From IMG/VR virus record IMGVR_UViG_3300032286_000926, positions 1 through 64,000 of that record: DNA of 64,000 nt; one strand, given 5' to 3'. The position numbers were made by a program, and so were the translations under genes. Shown here in pieces: positions 56,376-64,000 of the stretch. The notes under the pieces were generated by a model. That model saw only the letters and a list, made by a program, of their open reading frames with translations, did not search any database and was not told the origin of the DNA. The DNA is from a virus. How positions within the stretch are numbered: position 1 is the first letter of the stretch; each line of letters starts with the position of its first letter.

Positions 56376-57605
56376 ATGCCAACTAATTATACCTTTGTCA
56401 ATTCATCATTAACAGGAACTTCTACACCAGTTGCTTTGGATGATTACTTTATTCCAAAAGCACCGTTCACTCAAGGTGGTTTATGGGCATGGGGTAAAAA
56501 TCTTTATGCTTTTGGCCAAGGCGGCCAATTAGGTGATAATACTCTCATTGATAGGTCCTCACCTGTTCAAGTTACTAATGGCGGTACCAATTGGAAACAA
56601 GTATCCGCAAATGTTTATGGTACTGCTGCCATTAAAACCAATGGAACATTATGGATGTTTGGTTATTATATAGGAATTGCAGCTAATGTAAAAACACCAG
56701 TTCAAATTGGAACCGATAATAATTGGAAACAAATATCATTTTCTGGATATAATGGTATAACTGTTGCTGGAATTAAAACCGATGGTACACTATGGACTTG
56801 GGGTAATCAAAATAGTGTAGGTCAGTTAGGTGATGGCACCATTGTTGGTAAATCTACACCAGTTCAAATTGGAACCAATACTAATTGGAAACAAGTATCA
56901 GCTGGTAATAGTGTAATGGCAGCTATTAAAACCGATGGAACTTTATGGACTTGGGGACATAACTATTACGGAGAATTAGGTAATAATACTAATCGAGAAA
57001 CGGATAATGTTCTTTCAGTTTCTTCACCAATACAAATATATGGTGGTGGTACCAATTGGAAACAAGTATCTACTGCACAAGGTATTTCCACATCCGTGTT
57101 TGCTATTAAAACCGATGGTACACTTTGGTCGTGGGGAGATAATAGTAACGGTGTATTGGGTCTAAATGATGCAATACCTCTTTCAGAAACATCTCGTTCA
57201 AGTCCTGTACAGATATATGGAGGCGGTACCAATTGGAAACAAGTATCATCTGGTTGGATGACTGCGGCGGCTATTAAAACAGATGGCACATTATGGTTAT
57301 GGGGACTTAATGCCGGTTACTATTCGGGATTAGGTGTTCCAGCTTCTCGGTCATCACCTGTTCAAATTGTTGGCGGTGGTACTAATTGGAAAGAAGTATC
57401 TGTTAGTGCTGGTGGAATGTCAGCAATTAAGACTGATGGTACTCTGTGGACTTGGGGTAGTAACCTATATGGCCAATTAGGAAATAATGTTTCTGATGGT
57501 ATTTCATCTTCAACACCAATACAAATATATGGTGGCAATACAAATTGGAAACAAGTTTCACACGGTACTACACATGTGGCCGCAGTTCGAACTGACTATT
57601 ATTAA
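56376..57605 (+). CDS. RCC1-type seven-blade propeller protein, paralog A
   Basis: A 409-residue protein. The first 34 residues (MPTNYTFVNSSLTGTSTPVA...) are nearly identical to the gene at 57620, including about 58 identical bases. Seven RCC1-like units follow, the second (IKTNGTLWMFGYY) lacking the usual loop. The conserved head suggests a common docking site, while the blades vary. Recent tandem duplication is likely. Confidence 0.8.
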   Translation: MPTNYTFVNSSLTGTSTPVALDDYFIPKAPFTQGGLWAWGKNLYAFGQGGQLGDNTLIDRSSPVQVTNGGTNWKQVSANVYGTAAIKTNGTLWMFGYYIGIAANVKTPVQIGTDNNWKQISFSGYNGITVAGIKTDGTLWTWGNQNSVGQLGDGTIVGKSTPVQIGTNTNWKQVSAGNSVMAAIKTDGTLWTWGHNYYGELGNNTNRETDNVLSVSSPIQIYGGGTNWKQVSTAQGISTSVFAIKTDGTLWSWGDNSNGVLGLNDAIPLSETSRSSPVQIYGGGTNWKQVSSGWMTAAAIKTDGTLWLWGLNAGYYSGLGVPASRSSPVQIVGGGTNWKEVSVSAGGMSAIKTDGTLWTWGSNLYGQLGNNVSDGISSSTPIQIYGGNTNWKQVSHGTTHVAAVRTDYY

Positions 57606-57619
57606 ATCAACTAAAGACA

Positions 57620-58759
57620 ATGCCAACTAATTACACATTTGTAAATTCATCTTTAACGGGTACTTCTACACCAGTTGCTTTGGATGATTACTTTATTCCA
57701 AAAGCACCGTTCACTCAAGGTAATTTATTTGCTTGGGGTAGTAATACTTACGGACAATTAGGTGATAATACTACTGCAGCTAAATCATCTCCAGTCCAAA
57801 CTATTGATACTGGAACAAATTGGAAACAAGTATCAGCAACTTTTGGAGAACAATCATCTTTTGGAATTAAAACCGATGGTACGTTGTGGGCATGGGGAAT
57901 TAACACAAATCGTGGCTTAGGTATTGGAACTAATGTTAATCAATCTTCACCCGTTCAAATAGGTACAGCAACAACTTGGAAACAAGTATCTGGTGATAGG
58001 GCTATTAAAACCGATGGTACGCTATGGGTTTGGGGATTTGATGGTAACGGTATTGGCGTTCCAAATATCTCCGGGGTATCAACACCAGTTCAAGTAGGTA
58101 CTGAAACAAATTGGAAACAAGTTTCACGGGGGTATACTCATTCTCTAGCCGTTAAAACCGATGGTACATTATGGTCGTGGGGTAGAAATCTTTATGGAGA
58201 ATTAGGTGATGGAACATTCAGTAATTGGAATGGAGGAGCTGGACCAGGAAGTCCTGGCACCCAATCAAAAAGCACTCCAGTTCAAGTTGTAGGTGGTGGA
58301 ACAAATTGGAAAAAAGTATCTGCTGGATTTGTACACACTGCTGCAATAAAAACCGATGGAACATTATGGCATTGGGGTGAGATTGCTACCTACCAAATTA
58401 GCACTCCAGTTCAAGTTGTAGGTGGTGGAACAAATTGGAAAGAAGTTTTTTCTGGCAATCAAATAATTTTTGCAATAAAAACCGATGGAACTTTATGGTA
58501 TATAAATAATTCAATTAGTTCTCCAGTTCAAGTTGTATGGGGTGGAACAAATTGGAAACAAGTTTCAACTGGATATCCAAGTACCACTACTGCTATTAAA
58601 TCCGATGGAACATTATGGAGCTGGGGAAGTAATACTTTTGGCCAATTGGGTCTTGGTGATACTACTTATAGAAGCACTCCTGTGCAATTAGGTATCGATA
58701 CTAATTGGAAACAAGTATCAACTTCTGGTGCCCATGCGTTTGCAATTAAAGTATATTAA
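57620..58759 (+). CDS. RCC1-type seven-blade propeller protein, paralog B
   Basis: A 379-residue protein, with the same 34-residue head as the gene at 56376. Seven RCC1-like units; units five and six are shortened (GTLWHWGEIATYQ and GTLWYINNS), so two loops are reduced. A glycine/serine insert lies in unit four (NWNGGAGPGSPGTQSK). It is the last of the four propeller genes. Confidence 0.8.
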   Translation: MPTNYTFVNSSLTGTSTPVALDDYFIPKAPFTQGNLFAWGSNTYGQLGDNTTAAKSSPVQTIDTGTNWKQVSATFGEQSSFGIKTDGTLWAWGINTNRGLGIGTNVNQSSPVQIGTATTWKQVSGDRAIKTDGTLWVWGFDGNGIGVPNISGVSTPVQVGTETNWKQVSRGYTHSLAVKTDGTLWSWGRNLYGELGDGTFSNWNGGAGPGSPGTQSKSTPVQVVGGGTNWKKVSAGFVHTAAIKTDGTLWHWGEIATYQISTPVQVVGGGTNWKEVFSGNQIIFAIKTDGTLWYINNSISSPVQVVWGGTNWKQVSTGYPSTTTAIKSDGTLWSWGSNTFGQLGLGDTTYRSTPVQLGIDTNWKQVSTSGAHAFAIKVY

Positions 58760-58763
58760 ATCA

Positions 58764-58771
58764 ACTAAATA
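58764..58771 (+). promoter_or_regulatory. ACTAAATA late-promoter-like box
   Basis: ACTAAATA 39 bases before the methyltransferase gene, in the gap after the propeller cluster. CTAAATA is a variant of the late -10 element in T4-like phages of cyanobacteria. Confidence 0.5.
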
Positions 58772-58809
58772 AATTTAATTAGTGTGTTGTAATTTTAAAA
58801 TGAGGTGTT

Positions 58810-59373
58810 ATGAAAATAAATTTAGGCTCAGGTTCCAAAAAAATACCTGATTATTTGAATGTTGATATTGATGCTGGTTCCAATCCAGACTATGTTGTAA
58901 ATCTTGAAACAGATAAACTTCCCTTTGAAGATAACTCTATTGATGCGGTAATTGCACATCATGTACTAGAACATCTTGGTGAAGGATTTTTTAATTGTAT
59001 TAAAGAACTCTACCGTGTATGTAAGCACGGCACAGTTATTGATATTAGAGTTCCTCATCCTCGGCACGACACCTTCTTGATTGACCCAACACACAGAAGG
59101 CCAATATATCCACATACTTTGGATATGTTTTCAAAATCAAGAAATAAAAAACAAATAGATTCTGGTGGAAATGAAACACCCATTGGATTTATCTATGATG
59201 TGGATTTCATGGTTATAGACCAGACTTATGTTCTTGATGAATATTGGCAAAGACAATTTCGGATGCTCACAGAAGAACAATGTGAACATGCCGTAAGGTC
59301 GTTTAATAATGTTATTGCAGAAATTAGTATTAAATTATTGGTGAATAAAGATGAATCCATTAGCAACCGCTGA
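58810..59373 (+). CDS. SAM-dependent methyltransferase (class I)
   Basis: A 187-residue enzyme. KINLGSGSKKIPDYLNVDI (2-20) is the SAM-binding motif I region, LPFEDNSIDAVIAHHVLEHL (37-56) motif II and III positions, and VCKHGTVIDIRVPHPRHD the following strand. It resembles small methyltransferases of cell-surface carbohydrate loci. The next gene overlaps it by 23 bases and encodes a TPR-glycosyltransferase, so they may act on one glycan or protein target. No DNA-methylase motif is seen. Confidence 0.8.
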   Translation: MKINLGSGSKKIPDYLNVDIDAGSNPDYVVNLETDKLPFEDNSIDAVIAHHVLEHLGEGFFNCIKELYRVCKHGTVIDIRVPHPRHDTFLIDPTHRRPIYPHTLDMFSKSRNKKQIDSGGNETPIGFIYDVDFMVIDQTYVLDEYWQRQFRMLTEEQCEHAVRSFNNVIAEISIKLLVNKDESISNR

Positions 59374-60649
59374 ATTTTTAATTAGTATTAAAGAGAATGA
59401 AAAGGCCAAGATTGCACTTGACCTTATAAAACCTTATGCACAGACTATACCACAGATTGATGCCATAGGTAAACTATATGCTGAAATTAGAGAGTTTAAT
59501 GATACTCTTGAATTGGCACACCGAGTATATAAAATTGTAGATACGGAAGAGAACAAATTTGATGCTCGTGTCAACATTATTCGAGCTCATTTAAATTTGA
59601 ATCAACCATATGAAGCTTTAGAACAGGTTATAATTAATGAAAAATTAAAGCCTGATGACCATGCCAATCAAATGGATAAGGCGATGTGTTTCTTTTTACT
59701 TGATAGAAAAGATGAAGGTGAAAAGATACTCAGACACATATTGACCGAACCACACACCGAAGATATTGATATTCGTGTAAAGTTTAATTTAGGTACTTAT
59801 GATTTACGAAACGGTAAATTTAAAGAAGGACTAAAACATGTATTGCTTGATGGCCGTAAGTTAAATATTTGGCAAGATTTTAATTTTTCAAAAACACAAC
59901 TATGGACAGGCACTCCACAACCAGGTAAAACAATTGTTCTTTGTGCTGAAGGTGGTATAGGTGATGAAATCATTTCAGTACGATTTATGAAACACTTTCA
60001 AGACCATGGAATGAAACCTCTTTGGTATACCAATAGAAAAGATGTTGCTGATATATTTGATAGATGTGGTTTTAAAACAATCTCAAATTTAAACAATGTT
60101 CCACCTGATTGGTTATGGACATATTCAATGGCCACTCCAACTTATCTAGAACTAGAAGAGAATGATGTGTGGTATGGTTCATATTTGACACCAATACACA
60201 GAGCACCATTATTACCAAACAACGGTAAAAAGAAAATTGGCATTAAGTGTATGGGCAATCCAAAGTATGACCAAGACTTACACCGTACTATTCCGTTTGA
60301 AGAAATGATTGATTGTATTCCTGATGATTATGAAATCTATTCATTCCATATTGATGAAGATTTTCAACATCCAAGAGTGATACCACTTAAAGATAAAATC
60401 AAAACTTGGGACGACACACTTGATTACCTTGACCAAATGGATATTGTAGTTTCGAGTTGTACTTCATTGATTCATGCCACCGGTGCGATTGGTAAAAAGG
60501 CTATCGTTGTTGTTCCAATTCTTACCTATTATACATGGGCAAGACCTGATTATCACACAAAATGGTATGATGAAAACCTAACTATTTTAAGACAAAAAGA
60601 ATATGATAATTGGAAGTTACCTTTAAAAGAATTGAAAGAATTATTATGA
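59351..60649 (+). CDS. TPR protein with C-terminal glycosyltransferase-like domain
   Basis: A 432-residue protein. Residues about 5-185 are TPR-like helical repeats (AKIALDLIKPYAQTIPQIDAI, NLNQPYEALEQVIINEKL, KFNLGTYDLRNGKFKEGLKH). Residues about 193-432 resemble a GT-B fold: IVLCAEGGIGDEIISVRFMKH (about 195-215), KIGIKCMGNPKYDQD and IVVSSCTSLIHATGAIGKK. The order TPR then GT-B recalls O-linked GlcNAc transferase-like and heptosyltransferase-like enzymes. It may glycosylate phage fibres or host targets. It overlaps the YkgJ-like gene by four bases. Confidence 0.75.
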   Translation: MNPLATAEFLISIKENEKAKIALDLIKPYAQTIPQIDAIGKLYAEIREFNDTLELAHRVYKIVDTEENKFDARVNIIRAHLNLNQPYEALEQVIINEKLKPDDHANQMDKAMCFFLLDRKDEGEKILRHILTEPHTEDIDIRVKFNLGTYDLRNGKFKEGLKHVLLDGRKLNIWQDFNFSKTQLWTGTPQPGKTIVLCAEGGIGDEIISVRFMKHFQDHGMKPLWYTNRKDVADIFDRCGFKTISNLNNVPPDWLWTYSMATPTYLELEENDVWYGSYLTPIHRAPLLPNNGKKKIGIKCMGNPKYDQDLHRTIPFEEMIDCIPDDYEIYSFHIDEDFQHPRVIPLKDKIKTWDDTLDYLDQMDIVVSSCTSLIHATGAIGKKAIVVVPILTYYTWARPDYHTKWYDENLTILRQKEYDNWKLPLKELKELL

Positions 60650-61017
60650 ATGTAAAATACCAGATTATCAATATCAATTTAACTTCAATTGGCTCTGATG
60701 AACCCATTGAAGATGTACCTTGCGGTTCATGTACAATGTGCTGTGAAAAATTGACTCCACATTTGACACCAGAAGAAGTGGCTTCTGGTTTATACCCATT
60801 GAGTTTAATACAACCAACACTTGAACAGGTTGCTGACAAACCAGAAGTAGGTCCAATTGTTACTTTGTATCGAAAACGAGAAGGTGGTTGTGGTATGTTT
60901 GTAAATGGCCAATGTAGTATTTACGAGTATAGACCTTTATCCTGTAGGCAATTTGACTGTCGGAAAGGTCATCATCCAAATATACCTAATCAATTAGACA
61001 AGAAAATTGACTGGTAA
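60646..61017 (+). CDS. YkgJ-family cysteine-cluster protein
   Basis: A 123-residue protein with PCGSCTMCC (C26, C29, C32, C33) followed later by GGCGMFVNGQCSIYEYRPLSC and CRQFDC. This CxxCxxCC layout is the YkgJ-type zinc or iron chelate family, function not established; some accompany surface-glycan genes. The ATG overlaps the previous stop as ATGA; a longer in-frame start at 60610 would run through the neighbour. Confidence 0.8.
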   Translation: MNVKYQIININLTSIGSDEPIEDVPCGSCTMCCEKLTPHLTPEEVASGLYPLSLIQPTLEQVADKPEVGPIVTLYRKREGGCGMFVNGQCSIYEYRPLSCRQFDCRKGHHPNIPNQLDKKIDW

Positions 61018-61039
61018 TACAACCAAGAGAACCTTGTGG

Positions 61040-61047
61040 CATAAATA
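61040..61047 (+). promoter_or_regulatory. T4-type late promoter box
   Basis: CATAAATA 22 bases before the ATG at 61070, with an AAGGA ribosome site between. This is the best placed late box on the plus strand. Confidence 0.65.
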
Positions 61048-61069
61048 CAACATAACATAAGGAACCTTT

Positions 61070-61411
61070 ATGGCAGCATATTCCGAACTTTTTCTTGAAC
61101 AGTATGCGGATTTTTCGACATACATCAATGTAGATGATACCCAAGGTGATGCAATCAACCTTGCTGGTTATTCGGCCTCTTCTCAAATGAGAAAATCATA
61201 TTATTCTTCTACCGCATATAATTTTGTGGTACAAATTAGTGATGCCGCCAAAGGTGAAATTACACTTTCCATGAATGCTGCCAATACTGCAAATATGAGT
61301 CCTGGAAGATATGTGTATGACCTAAACATTAAAGATACCGCAAATGTTATAACCCGTGTGGTGGAAGGTATTGTGGTTATATCACCTGGAGCAACACGAA
61401 ATGGCGGTTAA
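61070..61411 (+). CDS. Hypothetical virion protein
   Basis: A 113-residue beta-rich protein (MAAYSELFLEQYADFSTYINVDD, then VVQISDAAKGEITLSMN). The pattern, strand pairs separated by turns, suits a small immunoglobulin-like structural domain and resembles unknown structural proteins of T4-like marine phages. It overlaps the next gene by eleven bases. Confidence 0.65.
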   Translation: MAAYSELFLEQYADFSTYINVDDTQGDAINLAGYSASSQMRKSYYSSTAYNFVVQISDAAKGEITLSMNAANTANMSPGRYVYDLNIKDTANVITRVVEGIVVISPGATRNGG

Positions 61412-61652
61412 TGTTCGAATCGGTCAAAGAAAGACCATTGGTTCTGTAAAAGTAGGACAGACCCAACCAACATTAATTAGCAATCCAAATCATACAGTAA
61501 AAACTAATATTGCTATGGCTGATATTACTGATGTATCAACTGCTAATTTGGAAAATGGTTTTACATTAATATACAATTCTGTGACTGAAAAATATGAAGT
61601 TTCTTCAATTAAAAACTTATCACCTACCAATATTACTGGTGGTTTATTTTAA
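61401..61652 (+). CDS. Small virion protein ending in ITGGLF
   Basis: An 83-residue protein. The ATG at 61401 gives MAVNVRIGQRKTIGSVKVGQ; longer readings in this frame only shadow the upstream gene. The C-terminal ITDVSTANLENGFTLIYNS and ITGGLF are typical of short T4-like tail proteins. Its last residues resemble the SGGTF ends of the two proteins downstream. Confidence 0.6.
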   Translation: MAVNVRIGQRKTIGSVKVGQTQPTLISNPNHTVKTNIAMADITDVSTANLENGFTLIYNSVTEKYEVSSIKNLSPTNITGGLF

Positions 61653-61653
61653 A

Positions 61654-61661
61654 CATAAATA
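61654..61661 (+). promoter_or_regulatory. T4-type late promoter box
   Basis: CATAAATA directly after the stop of the 61401 gene and 29 bases before the fibre gene at 61691, an ideal distance for a leader with the AAAGG ribosome site. Confidence 0.62.
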
Positions 61662-61690
61662 GACAAGAAAAATAACAATTAAAGGTTTCT

Positions 61691-63328
61691 ATGGCAAATA
61701 CACTAATTCAACTAAAATATTCCACAGTAACGGATAAACCAGCCAGACTGAATATTGCTGAACCAGCATATTCATATACTAGTAATACGCTGTTTATTGG
61801 AACTCCTGATAGTCAAGGTACTATCAATATTGGTGGTCTATTTTATACTTCTCAAATAGATAATGCAACCAATCTTGCAACTGCTAATACGATTGTCAAA
61901 CGAGACGCTACAGGAAATGTGGCTGTTAATGTACTTACTGCAAATAGTTTTGTTGGTGCAATTACTGGTAATGCATCTACCGCAACAAAACTTCAAACTG
62001 CTCGAGACATTGGTCTTGCTGGTGATGCCACAGGTAATGTTTCTTTTGATGGTTCGTCTAATGTAACCCTTACAGTTGATTTGTCTGATACTGGTGTTGC
62101 TGCTGGAACATACGGTGGTTCCGCAAATATTCCTTACTTTACAGTTGACGTAGAAGGTCGTCTTACTGCTGCTGGTAATACCGCAATTTCTACAAACTTA
62201 AACTTTGATGGTAACTCAGGAACAGGTTCATTAAACCTTATTAACGATACTTTAAGTATTAAAGGCCAATCCGGTATTTCTACTGTCGGTGTTGATGCTA
62301 ACAATACTGTTCTTGTTAGCGTAGATAATACAGTTATTCGTTCAACAGGTACACAGACCATTACTGGTGACCTTACTGTTACTGGTAATATTGTTTTTAA
62401 CGGTAATACATTTACACAAAATGTAACAACATTAACTGTTAAAGACCCAATAATTTATTTGGCAGCAAATAATTATTCATCGGATATACTTGATATTGGT
62501 TTTGCTGGTAATTATTATGATGGTGCATCAAATGTACACGCTGGTGTTGTTCGTGTTCATGGCACAAATGATTTTTACATGTTTACTGGTTACAATGAAG
62601 AATTTGATAACAATTTACTCAATATTGCAAACCCAACATTAATACTTGCCAATACACATACTAACATAACTGGCGGCCGTGTTTCTGGACTATCACAAGC
62701 AATCAATGTAGTTGATGGTGGTACAGGTCGCAACACATTTACAACAGGTTCAATTGTAATTGGTAACGGCACTGGTGGATTACTTCAACTTGCTAACACA
62801 GGTACCGCAGGCACTTATGGTAATGCAGCTACTGTTCCTGTTGTTACAACAGATGCCTATGGTCGTGTAAGTGGTGTAACAAATACCGCTATTGCGATTG
62901 ATACTTCTGCTATCACTTCAGGTACATTAGGATTCTCCCGTGGCGGTACAGGTGCAACATCGTACACAACCGGTAATTTAATTGTTTCTGATGGATCAAA
63001 ATTAGTATCACTCGCCAATACTACATATACACAAACAGGTGTATTATCAAGCGCAAATACTGTTACTGCAATTAACATTGATGCTTATGGTCGTACAACT
63101 ACTTTAACAGCTGCACCGATTGCAATTTCTGCCGACCAAGTTACATCAGGTACATTACCTGTTGGCCGTGGCGGTACAGGTGCAACATCATTCACATTAA
63201 ATGGTGTTCTGTTAGGAAATAACGGTAGTGCGGTACAGACTGCTTCATCTTCAACAGAAGGTCATATTTTGACTATCAATGCTTCAGGTGTTCCTACATT
63301 CAGTATGCTGTCTGGTGGAACATTCTAA
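61691..63328 (+). CDS. Tail fibre-like structural protein
   Basis: A 545-residue protein. The N-terminal MANTLIQLKYSTVTDKPARLNIAE is shared with the gene starting at 63934, marking a common attachment module. The middle repeats short strands (FVGAITGNASTATKL, ITGDLTVTGNIVF, FSRGGTGATSYTTGNL, GRGGTGATSF), as in fibre shafts. It ends MLSGGTF. A long thin fibre or whisker role is likely; no enzymatic motif is seen. Confidence 0.75.
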   Translation: MANTLIQLKYSTVTDKPARLNIAEPAYSYTSNTLFIGTPDSQGTINIGGLFYTSQIDNATNLATANTIVKRDATGNVAVNVLTANSFVGAITGNASTATKLQTARDIGLAGDATGNVSFDGSSNVTLTVDLSDTGVAAGTYGGSANIPYFTVDVEGRLTAAGNTAISTNLNFDGNSGTGSLNLINDTLSIKGQSGISTVGVDANNTVLVSVDNTVIRSTGTQTITGDLTVTGNIVFNGNTFTQNVTTLTVKDPIIYLAANNYSSDILDIGFAGNYYDGASNVHAGVVRVHGTNDFYMFTGYNEEFDNNLLNIANPTLILANTHTNITGGRVSGLSQAINVVDGGTGRNTFTTGSIVIGNGTGGLLQLANTGTAGTYGNAATVPVVTTDAYGRVSGVTNTAIAIDTSAITSGTLGFSRGGTGATSYTTGNLIVSDGSKLVSLANTTYTQTGVLSSANTVTAINIDAYGRTTTLTAAPIAISADQVTSGTLPVGRGGTGATSFTLNGVLLGNNGSAVQTASSSTEGHILTINASGVPTFSMLSGGTF

Positions 63329-63341
63329 ATAGTTGTGAATA

Positions 63342-63363
63342 AACTGCCTAGAAATAGGCAGTT
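63342..63363 (+). terminator. Perfect hairpin between fibre genes
   Basis: AACTGCCTA (63342-63350), GAAA tetraloop, TAGGCAGTT (63355-63363). No T-run follows immediately (CCCTAATATAAAATTTTTT), so it could be a terminator without tail, a mRNA stabiliser or a processing site. Confidence 0.6.
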
Positions 63364-63399
63364 CCCTAATATAAAATTTTTTAGTGAAAAGGACTTATA

Positions 63400-63918
63400 A
63401 TGAGTGTAGAATTTACCAATATTTACCAAGAGATTCTGCTTGAGAACTTAGTTTCAATTATCAAGCAGAATTTTGTTTTTCAAACTCAACTTAAATTGAA
63501 TGAAAATCTTGGTCAACAAAATGCAGAGTTACAACAAAAAGTAAACGAATTACAAGGTGCCGCAAGTCAACTTGAAATTTATAAAAATAGAGCTGACCAA
63601 AATAATTCAGCACATGAAGAAAAAAGTCGAATTCAGGCTGCATTGAATGAAGAAATGAAAAACTCTTCATTGTACAAGCAAGAAATTGACACCAAAAATC
63701 AAACTATCATTAAACTTTCAAATGAAATGAAAATAATGATAGATGAATTAGAAACACTTAGAGAACTTGTACCTGCATCCAAATTGAAAAAATTGGAGAA
63801 ACCAAAACCGGTAGAAAAACCAGTAGAAGCGGTAAAAAAAGAAGAACCAAAAATTCAGAAATTTATTAAACCGGTTAACATTCAGCCATTGAAGGTTGAT
63901 TCTGGTGGAACATTTTAA
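63400..63918 (+). CDS. Coiled-coil virion protein with proline/lysine-rich linker
   Basis: A 172-residue protein. Residues about 15-125 are heptad-rich helix (ELQQKVNELQGAASQLEIY). Residues 125-150 are P/E/K-rich (KPVEKPVEAVKKEEPK), and it ends VDSGGTF. It lies between two fibre genes. Similar coiled-coil proteins occur beside fibres in T4-like marine phages. Assembly or connector role inferred. Confidence 0.7.
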   Translation: MSVEFTNIYQEILLENLVSIIKQNFVFQTQLKLNENLGQQNAELQQKVNELQGAASQLEIYKNRADQNNSAHEEKSRIQAALNEEMKNSSLYKQEIDTKNQTIIKLSNEMKIMIDELETLRELVPASKLKKLEKPKPVEKPVEAVKKEEPKIQKFIKPVNIQPLKVDSGGTF

Positions 63919-63933
63919 TAAAAAGAAAGTCTT

Positions 63934-64000
63934 GTGTCTAATACATTAATACGATTAAAATATTCAACCACAACTGGTAATACACCAAGTTCTCTAGCCA
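63934..64000 (+). CDS. Start of a second fibre protein (cut by window end)
   Basis: Only the first 22 codons are present. The frame opens with GTG (SNTLIRLKYSTTTGNTPSSLA), close to the N-terminus of the fibre at 61691. AAAGAAAG stands upstream. The rest lies beyond the window. Confidence 0.7.
   Translation, partial: MSNTLIRLKYSTTTGNTPSSLA

Overview
The window looks like part of an AT-rich T4-like myovirus genome (contractile-tailed phage of the marine and freshwater, cyanophage/pelagiphage-like type). Evidence for this is a near-complete T4-type baseplate set (gp4, gp6, gp8, gp25, gp26, gp48, gp53 and gp54-like proteins, a hub and a spike), T4-type replication and late-transcription proteins (gp32, gp59, RNase H, gp33, DsbA), five tRNA genes and CATAAATA/CTAAATA late-promoter-like boxes. 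Genes are tightly packed, mostly with 1-11 nt overlaps. The host cannot be fixed from the sequence. The tmRNA tag and the permuted tmRNA gene would fit a proteobacterial host.

Layout. 1-3890: small early genes, many of unknown function, with a run of tiny membrane proteins. 3903-6042: tRNA cluster (Ser, Met, Glu, Gly, Thr) interrupted by a glycosyltransferase, a metallophosphoesterase and a structured non-coding segment of about 250 nt. 6058-11948: glycosyltransferases, a GroES-like co-chaperonin, an Fe(II)/2-oxoglutarate oxygenase-like protein, RNase H and a ClpP-like protease. 11938-16729: early genes driven by a repeated sigma70-type promoter/leader cassette. 16741-19091: heme oxygenase and a PD-(D/E)XK nuclease. 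19092-19405: a circularly permuted (two-piece) tmRNA gene encoding the tag ANDNKFALAA. 19422-23135: SleB-type endolysin, a possible holin, DsbA, gp33, gp59, a nucleotidase and gp32. 23181-28082, minus strand: tape measure protein with a lysozyme domain, tail assembly chaperone with an apparent programmed -1 frameshift, gp54-like and gp4. 28117-58759, plus strand: baseplate and tail-fibre genes, including a collagen-like fibre with an S74 chaperone domain and four RCC1-like seven-blade propeller proteins. 58810-61017: methyltransferase, TPR-glycosyltransferase and YkgJ-like protein. 61070 to the end: further fibre proteins.

How the parts fit. Host-sigma70-like promoters probably serve the small early genes and gp32. 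DsbA and gp33 belong to the T4 late-transcription machinery that acts on TAAATA boxes, and such boxes precede several structural genes. The permuted tmRNA, whose tag ends in LAA, together with a phage ClpP with an intact catalytic triad, suggests phage control of ribosome rescue and degradation of tagged proteins. The propeller, collagen-like and polyglycine proteins form a modular adhesion apparatus at the tail tip.
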